A stretch of 43,267 bases of DNA. It comes from Desulforamulus putei DSM 12395 (lineage in GTDB: Bacteria; Bacillota; Desulfotomaculia; Desulfotomaculales; Desulfotomaculaceae). The stretch covers positions 1-43,267 of the forward strand of contig NZ_FQUY01000023.1 of NCBI RefSeq assembly GCF_900129195.1, read 5' to 3'. This document shows positions 7,376-15,683 of the stretch, piece by piece. Under the pieces are notes generated by a model, which did no database searches, was not told the DNA's origin, and worked only from the letters and a program-made list of their open reading frames with translations. The position numbers and the translations under genes are program-made. Position 1 is the stretch's first letter. Every line of letters starts with the position of its first letter.

Positions 7376-8848
7376 GTGTTATTAAATCAGCTGCTGGAAG
7401 CCATTGACGTTATTTTCGTAAAGGGTCGTCAGGACATAAATATAGAAGGTATTTGCTATGATTCCCGCCAGGCGTTGCCGGGTACACTCTTTGTGGCCAT
7501 CAAGGGTTATCAAACCGACGGGCACCGGTATATTGACAAGGCCGCAGCAGCCGGGGCTGTGGCAGTTGTATTGGAAAATGACGTGGCTGTGCCGGAGGGG
7601 TTGACGGTGATTAAGGTGGCCGATAGCAGGAAGGCCCTGGCTCTGCTGTCAAGCCAATTTTATGGTCATCCTTCTAAACAGTTAACCATGGTGGGGGTCA
7701 CCGGCACCAACGGAAAAACCACCACCACACATTTGATGGCGGCCGTTTGGCGGCAAGCCGGCATAAAACCCGGCGTTATCGGTACCATTCATAATTTAAT
7801 CGGAGAAAAAGTGCTGCCCGTTACCAATACCACCCCCGAATCTCTGGATTTGCAAAAACTGCTGGCCCGGATGGTTGAGGAAGGGGTGAAGGGCGTGGCC
7901 ATGGAGGTTTCCTCCCACGCCCTGGCTTTAAATCGGGTTGCCGGTGTGGATTATGACCTGGCGGTGTTCACCAATATAACCCAGGATCACCTGGATTTTC
8001 ACGGCACCATGGAAGAATACCTGGCCGCCAAGGCAAAACTTTTTGCTATGGACATCAGATATGCCGTAATTAATGCCGATGACCCCGCCGCGGAACACCT
8101 GGTCAAGGTAAGCCGGGGGAAGGTCTATACCTATGCCATTGACCGGGATGCGGATGTCAAGGCAAAAGATATTCAAGTAACGGCCAAAGGAGTCAGTTTT
8201 ACCGCCAGCGGGCCCTGGGGAGAACACAAACTGGAGTTAAAATTAACCGGGCGTTTTAATGTTTATAATTCCCTGGCGGCCTATACCGCAGGAATGGCCC
8301 TGGGTTTTCAGGCACAAGACGTAAAAGCCGCCCTGGAAAGTGTCACCGGAGTTGCCGGGCGCTTTGAACTGGTGGATCAAGGCCAGGATTTTGCTGTAAT
8401 TGTGGATTATGCCCATACGCCGGATGGGCTGGAGAATATATTAACCACCGCCAGGCAGATTACCGACGGCAGGTTAATCACCGTCTTTGGCTGCGGTGGC
8501 GACCGTGACCGCTCCAAGCGGCCCGTTATGGGAGAAATCGCCGCCAGGTACAGTGATTTGGCGGTGGTGACCTCTGACAACCCTCGTACGGAGGACCCAG
8601 CAAGAATTATTCAAGACGTGGTGGAGGGTGTCAGTAAGATCGCTGCCCCGGAAGGTTACCTGGTGATTCAGGACCGCCGGGAGGCCATCAACCGGGCCAT
8701 TGATCTGGCACAAAAAGGCGATGTGGTGGTGATCGCCGGCAAGGGCCATGAGGATTACCAGATTATCGGCACTACCAAATATCCTTTTGATGACCGGTTG
8801 GTGGCTAAAGAAGCTTTGGCCCGCCGTCTCAACGTTCCCCGGGTCTGA
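7376..8848 (+). CDS. murE: UDP-MurNAc-tripeptide synthetase MurE (meso-diaminopimelate-adding)
   Basis: A 490-residue Mur ligase that adds the third residue to UDP-MurNAc-L-Ala-D-Glu in the cytoplasm, using ATP. The ATP loop GTNGKTTTT is at residues 110-118. The C-terminal motif DNPRTED begins at residue 401; the DNPR sequence is the known signature for meso-diaminopimelate rather than lysine. Other Mur-ligase blocks visible are EVSSHAL, TNITQDHLDFHG and VDYAHTPDGL. The GTG start at 7376 has GAGGGGG seven bases upstream. It begins a run of ligase genes (murE, murF, mraY, murD). Confidence 0.96.
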   Translation: MLLNQLLEAIDVIFVKGRQDINIEGICYDSRQALPGTLFVAIKGYQTDGHRYIDKAAAAGAVAVVLENDVAVPEGLTVIKVADSRKALALLSSQFYGHPSKQLTMVGVTGTNGKTTTTHLMAAVWRQAGIKPGVIGTIHNLIGEKVLPVTNTTPESLDLQKLLARMVEEGVKGVAMEVSSHALALNRVAGVDYDLAVFTNITQDHLDFHGTMEEYLAAKAKLFAMDIRYAVINADDPAAEHLVKVSRGKVYTYAIDRDADVKAKDIQVTAKGVSFTASGPWGEHKLELKLTGRFNVYNSLAAYTAGMALGFQAQDVKAALESVTGVAGRFELVDQGQDFAVIVDYAHTPDGLENILTTARQITDGRLITVFGCGGDRDRSKRPVMGEIAARYSDLAVVTSDNPRTEDPARIIQDVVEGVSKIAAPEGYLVIQDRREAINRAIDLAQKGDVVVIAGKGHEDYQIIGTTKYPFDDRLVAKEALARRLNVPRV

Positions 8849-8853
8849 AAAAG

Positions 8854-8888
8854 GAAGTGAAAAGTCAGAGGTAGGAAGTGATAGGTAA
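8854..8888. repeat. heptad repeat, GAAGTGA family (murE-murF gap)
   Basis: Five 7-base units in exact phase: GAAGTGA, AAAGTCA, GAGGTAG, GAAGTGA, TAGGTAA. They fill almost the whole 43-base gap between murE and murF, and the last unit supplies the AGGTAA that could serve as the murF ribosome binding site. The same family occurs inverted at 10296-10316. Confidence 0.7.
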
Positions 8889-8891
8889 AGT

Positions 8892-10271
8892 ATGCTACCC
8901 TATACGATAGATAAAATTGTCGAAGTTACCGGCGGTACCCTTCTGCAAGGGAATCCGGCGACCTCGATAAAAGGGCTCTGTACCGACAGCCGTAAAATAA
9001 AGAACGGTGAAATCTTTGTGGCCCTGCAAGGGCTGCAGGCAGACGGTCACGATTTTGTGGATAAAGCCCTGGAGCAGGGGGCAGCTGCCCTGCTGGTCTC
9101 TCAAAGGATTCATGCAGCGGCGGGAGTGCCGGTGGTGCTGGTGGAGGATACCCTGCAGGCGCTACAGCAACTGGCCGCTCATAACCGGGCCCGCCTGAAC
9201 ATCCCGGTGGTGGCGGTGACGGGCAGCAACGGTAAGACTACCACCAAGGATATGATTGCTTCGGTGTTGAATACCCGTTACAATACCCTCAAGACGGAGG
9301 GCAATTACAACAACGAGCTGGGGCTTCCCTTAACCCTGCTTCATTTAACTGAAGAACATCAAGCCGCCGTGGTGGAAATGGGTATGAGGGGTCCCGGGGA
9401 AATTGATTTTTTAGCGAGACTGGCCAAACCAACCGGGGCGGTCATTACCAACATCGGGGAAGCCCACCTGGAGCGCCTGGGGTCGGTGCAAAACATTGCC
9501 CGGGCCAAGACCGAGGTGTTGGAACATATCGGGGAAGAGGGCTTTGCCGTCCTAAACGGGGACAGTCCCTTTCTCAGGGAGCTGGCAGGCCGTTGTAAGG
9601 GTAAGGTTTGGCTGTACTCCCTGGAAGGACCGGGGGACATCCGGGGGTATGAGATCAGACCCGACGGCCACGGGGTCCGGTACCAAATCCTTTACCCCGG
9701 TGGTCAGGGTGAAATTCGTTTACCGGTGCCGGGCAGCCATAATGTTATGAACAGCATGGCTGCGGTGGGTGTTGGCCTGCGGCTGGGCTTAACCTTTGCT
9801 GAAATCGCCCGTGGACTGGAGCAAGTGGCCCTGACCCACATGAGGCTGGAAATGATAAATTGCCAGGGTATGACTATCATTAATGATACTTATAATGCCA
9901 ATCCCTCATCTGCCAAAGCAGCCCTGAAAGTGCTGCAGGAAACTGCAACGGGTAGAAAAATTGCCGTTTTAGGAAACATGTTTGAACTGGGTGAACTGGA
10001 ACAACCGGGGCACCGGGAGGTGGGAGAAGCGGCAGCCGGTTTGCAGGTGGATTACCTGGTAACCGTGGGCCATCTGGCCCAATGGATCGCTGAAGGAGGC
10101 TTAAAGGGCGGGTTATCCCCCGAGAGAGTCCGCCAATGCGAAAACAACCAACAGGCTATGGAAATTTTAAAAGAAATTTTACAAACCGGTGATACAATTT
10201 TGGTAAAAGGCTCCCGGGGCATGCGCATGGAGGAAATTGTAAAAGAACTGGTTAAAGACTGCCGACAGTGA
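8892..10271 (+). CDS. murF: UDP-MurNAc-tripeptide--D-Ala-D-Ala ligase MurF
   Basis: A 459-residue Mur ligase that attaches D-Ala-D-Ala to the UDP-MurNAc-tripeptide, completing the cytoplasmic pentapeptide precursor. The ATP loop GSNGKTTTKDM begins at residue 111. The MurF-type N terminus (TDSRKIKNGEIFVALQG) and the block NDTYNANPSSAKAAL are visible, as is the late GNMFELG motif. ATG at 8892 is preceded by a weak AGGTAA that belongs to a 7-bp repeat. Full length. Located between murE and mraY, the usual order. Confidence 0.95.
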   Translation: MLPYTIDKIVEVTGGTLLQGNPATSIKGLCTDSRKIKNGEIFVALQGLQADGHDFVDKALEQGAAALLVSQRIHAAAGVPVVLVEDTLQALQQLAAHNRARLNIPVVAVTGSNGKTTTKDMIASVLNTRYNTLKTEGNYNNELGLPLTLLHLTEEHQAAVVEMGMRGPGEIDFLARLAKPTGAVITNIGEAHLERLGSVQNIARAKTEVLEHIGEEGFAVLNGDSPFLRELAGRCKGKVWLYSLEGPGDIRGYEIRPDGHGVRYQILYPGGQGEIRLPVPGSHNVMNSMAAVGVGLRLGLTFAEIARGLEQVALTHMRLEMINCQGMTIINDTYNANPSSAKAALKVLQETATGRKIAVLGNMFELGELEQPGHREVGEAAAGLQVDYLVTVGHLAQWIAEGGLKGGLSPERVRQCENNQQAMEILKEILQTGDTILVKGSRGMRMEEIVKELVKDCRQ

Positions 10272-10295
10272 TGTTGAGAGATAAAGGGGAAATTT

Positions 10296-10316
10296 TTCTC
10301 ACTTCCCACCTTTCAC
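10296..10316. repeat. heptad repeat, GAAGTGA family inverted (murF-mraY gap)
   Basis: Three units on the plus strand, TTCTCAC, TTCCCAC, CTTTCAC. On the minus strand these read GTGAAAG, GTGGGAA, GTGAGAA, the same family as at 8854-8888. Confidence 0.6.
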
Positions 10317-10331
10317 AAGGGAGGAGTAATA

Positions 10332-11333
10332 ATGGATTATACAGCGGTTTGGCTGGCAGCGGGGATTAGTTTACTGGTTACCCTGGTGTTGGGTCCAATT
10401 ACCATACCTCTTCTCAGAAGATTGAAATTTGGCCAAACCATCCGGGCCGAAGGACCGTCCGGGCATATGGCCAAATCAGGCACACCCACCATGGGCGGTA
10501 TCATGTTTCTCATCGCTATTGCCGTTGCCGGTGCAGTATTATTAAGGAGCGGCATTCCGGGCCGGGCAGAGGGTTTGGTGGTTTTAGCCGTGACCCTGGG
10601 TTACGGTCTGATCGGTTTTTTAGATGATTTTATCAAGGTAGCGCTGAAAAGAAACCTAGGTTTAAAGGCCAGGGAAAAAATTTTGGGCCAGCTCATTTTT
10701 GCCGCCGTTCTGGCAGTGGTTGCCGTGTTCCAGCTGGGCAGGGGAACCGATTATCTGATTCCCTTTTCCGGCTTTTTCACCCCGGGAGGCATTGGATTTG
10801 ATCCGGGGTGGTGGCCTTTTTTCGGTATCACTGTACTCGTGCTGCTGGGGACCAGCAACGGGGTTAATTTAACGGACGGCCTGGATGGCCTGGCTGCCGG
10901 CGCCACGGTATTTACCTCGGCGGCCTTTGTACTGCTGGCCCTGCTCAGCGGCAAAGTGGGTACTGCCATTGTTTTGGCGGCAGTTGCCGGCGGTTGTCTG
11001 GGCTTTCTGTTTTACAACCGACACCCGGCCAAGGTCTTTATGGGAGATACCGGTTCCCTGGCCCTGGGAGGCGCCCTGGGAGCCGCAGCGGTGGTAACCC
11101 GCAGCGAATTGCTGCTGGTTATTATTGGCGGACTGTATGTGCTGGAAACCCTTTCCGTCATCATTCAGGTCATATCTTTTAAAACCACCGGCAGGCGTGT
11201 CTTTCGCATGAGCCCGCTGCATCACCATTTCGAACTTTCCGGCTGGTCGGAAAGAAAGGTTGTTGCCTTCTTCTGGCTGCTGAGCTTCCTTTTTTCCGTC
11301 ATCGGTTTATTGGGGATAAAAGGGCTGGGCTGA
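10332..11333 (+). CDS. mraY: phospho-N-acetylmuramoyl-pentapeptide transferase MraY
   Basis: A 333-residue polytopic membrane enzyme that transfers phospho-MurNAc-pentapeptide to undecaprenyl phosphate, making lipid I. About ten hydrophobic segments are visible. Catalytic and Mg-binding motifs are present: FLDDFIKV with the adjacent aspartates, NGVNLTDGLDGLAAG, MGDTGSLALGG, and the histidine motif SPLHHHFELSG. ATG at 10332 follows an AAGGGAGGAG ribosome binding site. Length is standard. Sits between murF and murD as in most dcw clusters. Confidence 0.96.
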   Translation: MDYTAVWLAAGISLLVTLVLGPITIPLLRRLKFGQTIRAEGPSGHMAKSGTPTMGGIMFLIAIAVAGAVLLRSGIPGRAEGLVVLAVTLGYGLIGFLDDFIKVALKRNLGLKAREKILGQLIFAAVLAVVAVFQLGRGTDYLIPFSGFFTPGGIGFDPGWWPFFGITVLVLLGTSNGVNLTDGLDGLAAGATVFTSAAFVLLALLSGKVGTAIVLAAVAGGCLGFLFYNRHPAKVFMGDTGSLALGGALGAAAVVTRSELLLVIIGGLYVLETLSVIIQVISFKTTGRRVFRMSPLHHHFELSGWSERKVVAFFWLLSFLFSVIGLLGIKGLG

Positions 11334-11385
11334 AGCTTTGGGGTATTCCTTTGGGGTCTGGCCATCGGCCGTCAGCCGTCAGCCT
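11334..11385. repeat. bipartite intergenic repeat with TCAGCC heptads (mraY-murD gap)
   Basis: A leader module resembling GGGTATTCCTTTGGGGT (11341-11357) is followed by four 7-base units in phase, CTGGCCA, TCGGCCG, TCAGCCG, TCAGCCT (11358-11385). The same leader-plus-heptad arrangement begins at 12812 after murD. Confidence 0.65.
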
Positions 11386-11445
11386 TGAAATTTTTAGGAT
11401 TGGTAATGTATGAATTACTTTTAGTTGAAAAAAGGAGAGCGAAAA

Positions 11446-12810
11446 GTGGATTTGGCAGGAAAAAGAGTTTTGGTGGTGGGGGCCGGGGTCAGCGGCCAGG
11501 CAGTGTGCGAATTTTTACAGGCCAAACAGGCCAGGGTAACCCTCACGGATGCCAGAACCCGGGAACAAATGGGGCAGGTAGCGGATCAATTGTCACGGAG
11601 GGGAATTAACCTTATATTGGGGGCTTATCCTACGGTTAGCCAAGAATCCTATGACCTGCTGGTGGTCAGTCCCGGGGTTCCCCTGACGGTGGCCCCTGTG
11701 GCCCAGGCAGCGGCTTCCGGTGTCCCGGTCCTGGGCGAACTGGAACTGGCCTATCATTTTGCCAGGGCGCCCATCGTAGCCATTACCGGAACCAACGGCA
11801 AAACCACCACCACATCTTTAATTGGGCAGATGTTTCGGGAGGCCGGTTATAAAACCCTAGTGGCAGGCAATATCGGTTTGCCGCTGGTCAGTGAAATCGA
11901 AAATTATACCGCCGATGATATAGTGGTGGCCGAGGTCTCCAGTTTTCAGTTGGAAACCACCCGCCATTTCTCGCCCAAAGTGGCGGTAATCTTAAATATC
12001 ACCCCGGACCACCTTGATCGCCACGGCTCCATGGAAGAATACATAAGGGCAAAAGCACAAATCTTTGCCCGGCAAAAACCCACTGATTGGGTCGTGTTAA
12101 ATTATGATGACCCAAATACCAGGGAACTGGCAGGGGATTGTCCCTCCCGGGTCATATTTTTCAGCCGTCGGCATATCTTAGAAAGAGGAAGTTTTGTCCA
12201 GGACGGTAAAATTATGGTTGCAGACCAGTCGGGACCCAGGGAGATTACCGGTGTTGATTCCCTGCGGATCCCGGGCAGCCACAATTTAGAAAACGCCCTG
12301 GCTGCCGTTGCGGCGGGCCACGTCATGGGTCTGGCACCGGCTGACATTGCCCGTACCCTGGGTCGTTTCACCGGTGTTGCTCACCGCCTGGAATATGTTG
12401 CCACCCTGAACGGCGTGGATTATGTCAATGACTCCAAAGGCACCAACCCCGACGCAGCCATCAAAGCGCTGGATGCCTACGATGTTCCCATCGTGTTGAT
12501 TGCCGGAGGAAAAAACAAAGGGGTTTCCTTTCAGGAGTTTGCCGAAAAAATTAAAGAAAAAGTAAGGGTCCTGATTACGGTGGGGATACACGGTTATCAA
12601 ATTGAAGAGGCCGCCAGGGAACAGGGGTTTACCAACATTTTCCCGGCCCGGGACTACCCCCACGCCGTGCAGTTGGCCTACGAACAAGCCAGACCGGGGG
12701 AAGTTGTACTTCTTTCCCCTGCCTGCACCAGCTGGGACATGTTCAAAAACTTTGAAGAGCGTGGAGAGTTGTTTAAGAAGCTGGTGCTGGAACTGAAGGA
12801 CAAGGCTTAA
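11446..12810 (+). CDS. murD: UDP-MurNAc-L-alanine--D-glutamate ligase MurD
   Basis: A 454-residue Mur ligase that adds D-glutamate to UDP-MurNAc-L-Ala. It shows the Rossmann-like N terminus [19 protein letters not shown], the ATP loop [10 protein letters not shown] from residue 115, [30 protein letters not shown] and the late [18 protein letters not shown] motif that is diagnostic for MurD. GTG at 11446 is preceded by AAAGGAGAG; an earlier in-frame TTG at 11425 has no ribosome binding site. Full length. Confidence 0.95.
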   Translation: MDLAGKRVLVVGAGVSGQAVCEFLQAKQARVTLTDARTREQMGQVADQLSRRGINLILGAYPTVSQESYDLLVVSPGVPLTVAPVAQAAASGVPVLGELELAYHFARAPIVAITGTNGKTTTTSLIGQMFREAGYKTLVAGNIGLPLVSEIENYTADDIVVAEVSSFQLETTRHFSPKVAVILNITPDHLDRHGSMEEYIRAKAQIFARQKPTDWVVLNYDDPNTRELAGDCPSRVIFFSRRHILERGSFVQDGKIMVADQSGPREITGVDSLRIPGSHNLENALAAVAAGHVMGLAPADIARTLGRFTGVAHRLEYVATLNGVDYVNDSKGTNPDAAIKALDAYDVPIVLIAGGKNKGVSFQEFAEKIKEKVRVLITVGIHGYQIEEAAREQGFTNIFPARDYPHAVQLAYEQARPGEVVLLSPACTSWDMFKNFEERGELFKKLVLELKDKA

Positions 12811-12811
12811 G

Positions 12812-12995
12812 GCTTAAGGGTATTTCTTACGGGTCTGGCCGTTGGCTGTTAGCTATTGGCTATTGGACGTTGGCTGTTGGTTGTTAGTTTTGCTCCCCCA
12901 AATAGGGCTTGACAATGATATTATTGGCCCCCAAAAGCCAAAATAACCCGTAAGTCTATCAACAGGACCCCAGAGAAATACCCGTAAGGCTAAAG
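12812..12995. repeat. long heptad array flanked by inverted modules (murD-spoVE gap)
   Basis: A leader module with GGGTATTTCTTACGGGT (12818-12834) is followed by eight 7-base units in perfect phase at 12835-12890: CTGGCCG, TTGGCTG, TTAGCTA, TTGGCTA, TTGGACG, TTGGCTG, TTGGTTG, TTAGTTT. An inverted, imperfect copy of the leader module lies at about 12963-12993 (AGAAATACCCGTAAGG on the plus strand), so the 197-base gap is bracketed by inverted repeats. A TTGACA at 12909 has no -10 at a usable distance. Confidence 0.75.
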
Positions 12996-13007
12996 GAGGT
13001 AGAAACC

Positions 13008-14111
13008 ATGCGTTTAAAGAAGAGACCACCGGACTTTGTCTTGTTTTTGACGGTTCTCATGTTGTTAACCATTGGTCTGATTATGGTCTTTTCTTCCAGT
13101 GAATATGTAACCATGGTACGATACGGGGACAGTTTCTACTTCTTTAAAAGGCAGCTTCTCTGGGCGCTTTTCGGACTGGCAGCCATGTTCTTTATGATGA
13201 ACTTTGATTATTACCGGTTAAAGCGCTGGATAGGGCCCATTGTTTTGACGGGGTTTATCCTCCTGATCGCAGTGCTGCTGCCGGGTGTCGGCCAGGTGGT
13301 AAACGGGGCGCGCCGTTGGATTAATCTGGGCTTTATGGCTTTCTCACCGGCGGAACTGGTAAAACTATGTATGATTATGTTTGTGGCCTTCGGTTTATCG
13401 AAAAAAGGAGAAAGGTTAAACTCCTTTACGGAGGGGCTGTTACCTTACCTGGTTGTGATGACGCTGGCCGCCGGACTGATTTTATTACAGCCTGACCTGG
13501 GGACAGCCATTGTATTGTGCGGTACGATATTTATCATGTTCTTTGCTGCCGGGGCCAGACTCTCCCACCTGGGAGGCCTGGCGGGCTTGGGTTTGCTGGC
13601 GGTGGGATTGGCCATTTACTTTGAACCCTACCGGATGAAACGATTTCTGGCCTTTCTGGACCCGGAGGCAGATCCTCAGGGGACCGGGTATCATATTATT
13701 CAATCCCTTTATGCTCTGGGCTCCGGCGGGTTATTCGGGGTAGGGCTGGGACAAAGCAAGCAAAAGTTTCTCTACCTGCCGGAAAATCACACGGACTTTA
13801 TTTTCGCCATTACAGGAGAAGAACTTGGTTTTATCGGGGCCTCCCTGATCGTCTTGCTTTTTATTATATTTGTCTGGCGTGGTCTGAAAATTGCCGTCAC
13901 GTCACCGGACCCCTTTGGCAGCCTGCTGGCGGCAGGCATCACCAGTGGTATCGCCCTGCAAGCCCTGATCAACATGGGGGTGGTAACCGGGTCCATGCCG
14001 GTTACCGGAGTTCCGCTGCCATTCATCAGCTATGGCGGCACCTCGCTGCTCTTTACCCTGATGGGAATCGGTATCGTTTTGAATATTTCCAAATACACCA
14101 CACCACGATGA
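13008..14111 (+). CDS. spoVE: lipid II polymerase/flippase-family protein SpoVE/FtsW
   Basis: A 367-residue SEDS-family membrane protein, the glycosyltransferase partner of class B PBPs such as the SpoVD/FtsI encoded upstream. It has about ten membrane segments and the SEDS motifs NGARRWINLGFMAFSPAELVKL, then QPDLGTAIVL, LYALGSGGLFGVGLGQSKQK and the C-terminal PVTGVPLPFISYGGTSLL. In dcw clusters of spore formers this position is annotated FtsW or SpoVE, and sequence alone does not separate the two roles. ATG at 13008 follows a strong TAAAGGAGGT site. Length is normal. Confidence 0.92.
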   Translation: MRLKKRPPDFVLFLTVLMLLTIGLIMVFSSSEYVTMVRYGDSFYFFKRQLLWALFGLAAMFFMMNFDYYRLKRWIGPIVLTGFILLIAVLLPGVGQVVNGARRWINLGFMAFSPAELVKLCMIMFVAFGLSKKGERLNSFTEGLLPYLVVMTLAAGLILLQPDLGTAIVLCGTIFIMFFAAGARLSHLGGLAGLGLLAVGLAIYFEPYRMKRFLAFLDPEADPQGTGYHIIQSLYALGSGGLFGVGLGQSKQKFLYLPENHTDFIFAITGEELGFIGASLIVLLFIIFVWRGLKIAVTSPDPFGSLLAAGITSGIALQALINMGVVTGSMPVTGVPLPFISYGGTSLLFTLMGIGIVLNISKYTTPR

Positions 14112-14189
14112 GGAAACAACTTAATATTTTAACTTTCGCACGTAGATAATATGTTAGGTACAGGCACCAGGTATCCCAAAGCGGGTTAT

Positions 14190-14270
14190 CTGGCCTTTGG
14201 TCATTGGCTGTTGGCCATTGGCCTTTAGCTTTTGGGACCAAAGGCCAATGGCCAACAGCCAATAACTAAG
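14190..14270. repeat. heptad array folded as an inverted repeat (spoVE-murG gap)
   Basis: Plus-strand 7-base units CTGGCCT, TTGGTCA, TTGGCTG, TTGGCCA, TTGGCCT, TTAGCTT run from about 14190. They are followed by the reverse complement of the same series, giving perfectly paired 24-base arms at 14203-14226 and 14240-14263 with a 13-base loop. A transcript would form a very stable hairpin between spoVE and murG. There is no T run, so it is not an ordinary terminator. Confidence 0.75.
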
Positions 14271-14300
14271 AACAAAAGTGCTACCAAAGAGGTTAAAAAT

Positions 14301-14321
14301 GAACTTCGAACCTCGAACAGA
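14301..14321. repeat. heptad repeat, TCGAA family inverted (upstream of murG)
   Basis: Three in-phase units GAACTTC, GAACCTC, GAACAGA, which match the reverse complement of the family at 3480-3507. They lie 16 bases before the murG start. Confidence 0.6.
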
Positions 14322-14336
14322 AAAGAGGTGAAGGTT

Positions 14337-15452
14337 GTGCGTGCCATCTTGACGGGCGGCGGTACCGGTGGTCACATTTACCCGGCCCTGGCCATTGCCA
14401 GAGGGCTGCAAAACCGTTTTCCCAATACAGAAATCCTATATGTAGGAACCAACCGTGGTCTTGAGGCGGATATCGTACCCAAGGCCCATTTCCCTTTCCG
14501 GGCCATTACGGTATCCGGCATGGAAAGAAAGATTTCTTTCACCAATTTCAAGGTACTGTGGCAGGCCTGGCAGGGCTACAGGGAGGCAGCCCGCATTGTC
14601 AAAACCTTTAAACCGGATGTTGTCATCGGCACCGGCGGCTATGTCTGCGGGCCGGTGGTAATGGCGGCGGCCAGGCGAGGGATACCCACTTTAATTCATG
14701 AACAAAATGCTTTGCCCGGTATCACCAACCGCATTCTGTCAAAGTTTGTGGACCAGGTTGCGGTTACCTTTGAGGACTCCCTTAAATATTTTCCCGGCAA
14801 GGCCAAAGTGACGCTTACCGGTCTGCCGGTGCGGCCGGAAATTATGCAGGCGAAACGAACCGATGCCCTGACTTCCCTGAATTTAAGCGGCGAAAAGCTG
14901 ACCCTGCTGGTCTTTGGCGGCAGCAGGGGGGCCAGAAAAATAAACCAGGCCATGGCGGAGGTCATCAAAAAGTACGGCAACCATCCGAAAATACAAGTAT
15001 TGCATGCCACCGGACAAGCGGGGTACCAGGAATTTCTTCATGAATTAACAAACAACGGTATTGATTTGGATAAATATGTCAATATTATCATTAAGCCCTA
15101 TTTGTACAACATGCACGAAGCGCTGGCCGCTGCAGATCTGGTTATAAGCCGGGCCGGAGCAGCGACCCTGGCGGAACTGACCGTTTTAGGACTGCCCTCT
15201 GTTTTAATCCCTTATCCTTATGCCTCGGAGAATCACCAGGAATATAATGCCCGGGCACTGGCGGACCGGGGAGCGGCGGTACTGATTAAGGATGCCGAAC
15301 TGACAGGCAGCAAACTGGTTGGAACAATAGAAGGAATTATAAACCAGCCCGACAGGTTGCAAAGCATGTCCCGGGCCAGTCAAAAATTGGGGCGGCCCGA
15401 GGCGCTTAATGATATTATAAGATGCGTGGAAAAGATTTTGCCGCGGCAATAA
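14337..15452 (+). CDS. murG: UDP-GlcNAc:lipid I N-acetylglucosaminyltransferase MurG
   Basis: A 371-residue GT-B glycosyltransferase that converts lipid I to lipid II on the inner face of the membrane. The N-terminal loop [16 protein letters not shown] (residues 6-21) and the second glycine loop [11 protein letters not shown] are characteristic. So are the donor-site block [11 protein letters not shown] and the [14 protein letters not shown] motif. I chose GTG 14337 because AGAGGTG lies six bases upstream and it gives the usual VRAILTGGG start; the open frame extends to 14232 but runs through the repeat hairpin. Confidence 0.95.
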   Translation: MRAILTGGGTGGHIYPALAIARGLQNRFPNTEILYVGTNRGLEADIVPKAHFPFRAITVSGMERKISFTNFKVLWQAWQGYREAARIVKTFKPDVVIGTGGYVCGPVVMAAARRGIPTLIHEQNALPGITNRILSKFVDQVAVTFEDSLKYFPGKAKVTLTGLPVRPEIMQAKRTDALTSLNLSGEKLTLLVFGGSRGARKINQAMAEVIKKYGNHPKIQVLHATGQAGYQEFLHELTNNGIDLDKYVNIIIKPYLYNMHEALAAADLVISRAGAATLAELTVLGLPSVLIPYPYASENHQEYNARALADRGAAVLIKDAELTGSKLVGTIEGIINQPDRLQSMSRASQKLGRPEALNDIIRCVEKILPRQ

Positions 15453-15683
15453 CATGGTCAATGATTGCCGGGGCAGTCTTTTATTGGTACGGGACAGGAC
15501 AAGCCCCGGGGAGAGGCTGGGCAGTAACACCTCCCGGCGAAGATGCATAGTATGGCTTACAGAAACGCTCTTTCGGGAAAGCAAAGGGTTGGCCGGTGGT
15601 GTAATCTTTACGCCGGTGTAAGAAAGTGCAGAAAGAAAGCTTTAACTCGGGGGGCAGTCTTGTTTCGGGAAGGAGTGATTTAA

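Noticed and set aside
12835-12890. Possible CRISPR array
   Set aside because: Units are 7 bases long and contiguous, with no spacers; no cas genes are nearby.
12909-12914. Consensus TTGACA in the murD-spoVE gap
   Set aside because: There is no acceptable -10 hexamer 16-19 bases downstream, and the surrounding bases belong to the repeat region.
15453-15683. Possible small gene or RNA in the murG-murC gap
   Set aside because: Only a short direct repeat (GGGGCAGTCTT) is visible; there is no convincing frame, promoter or stable fold.
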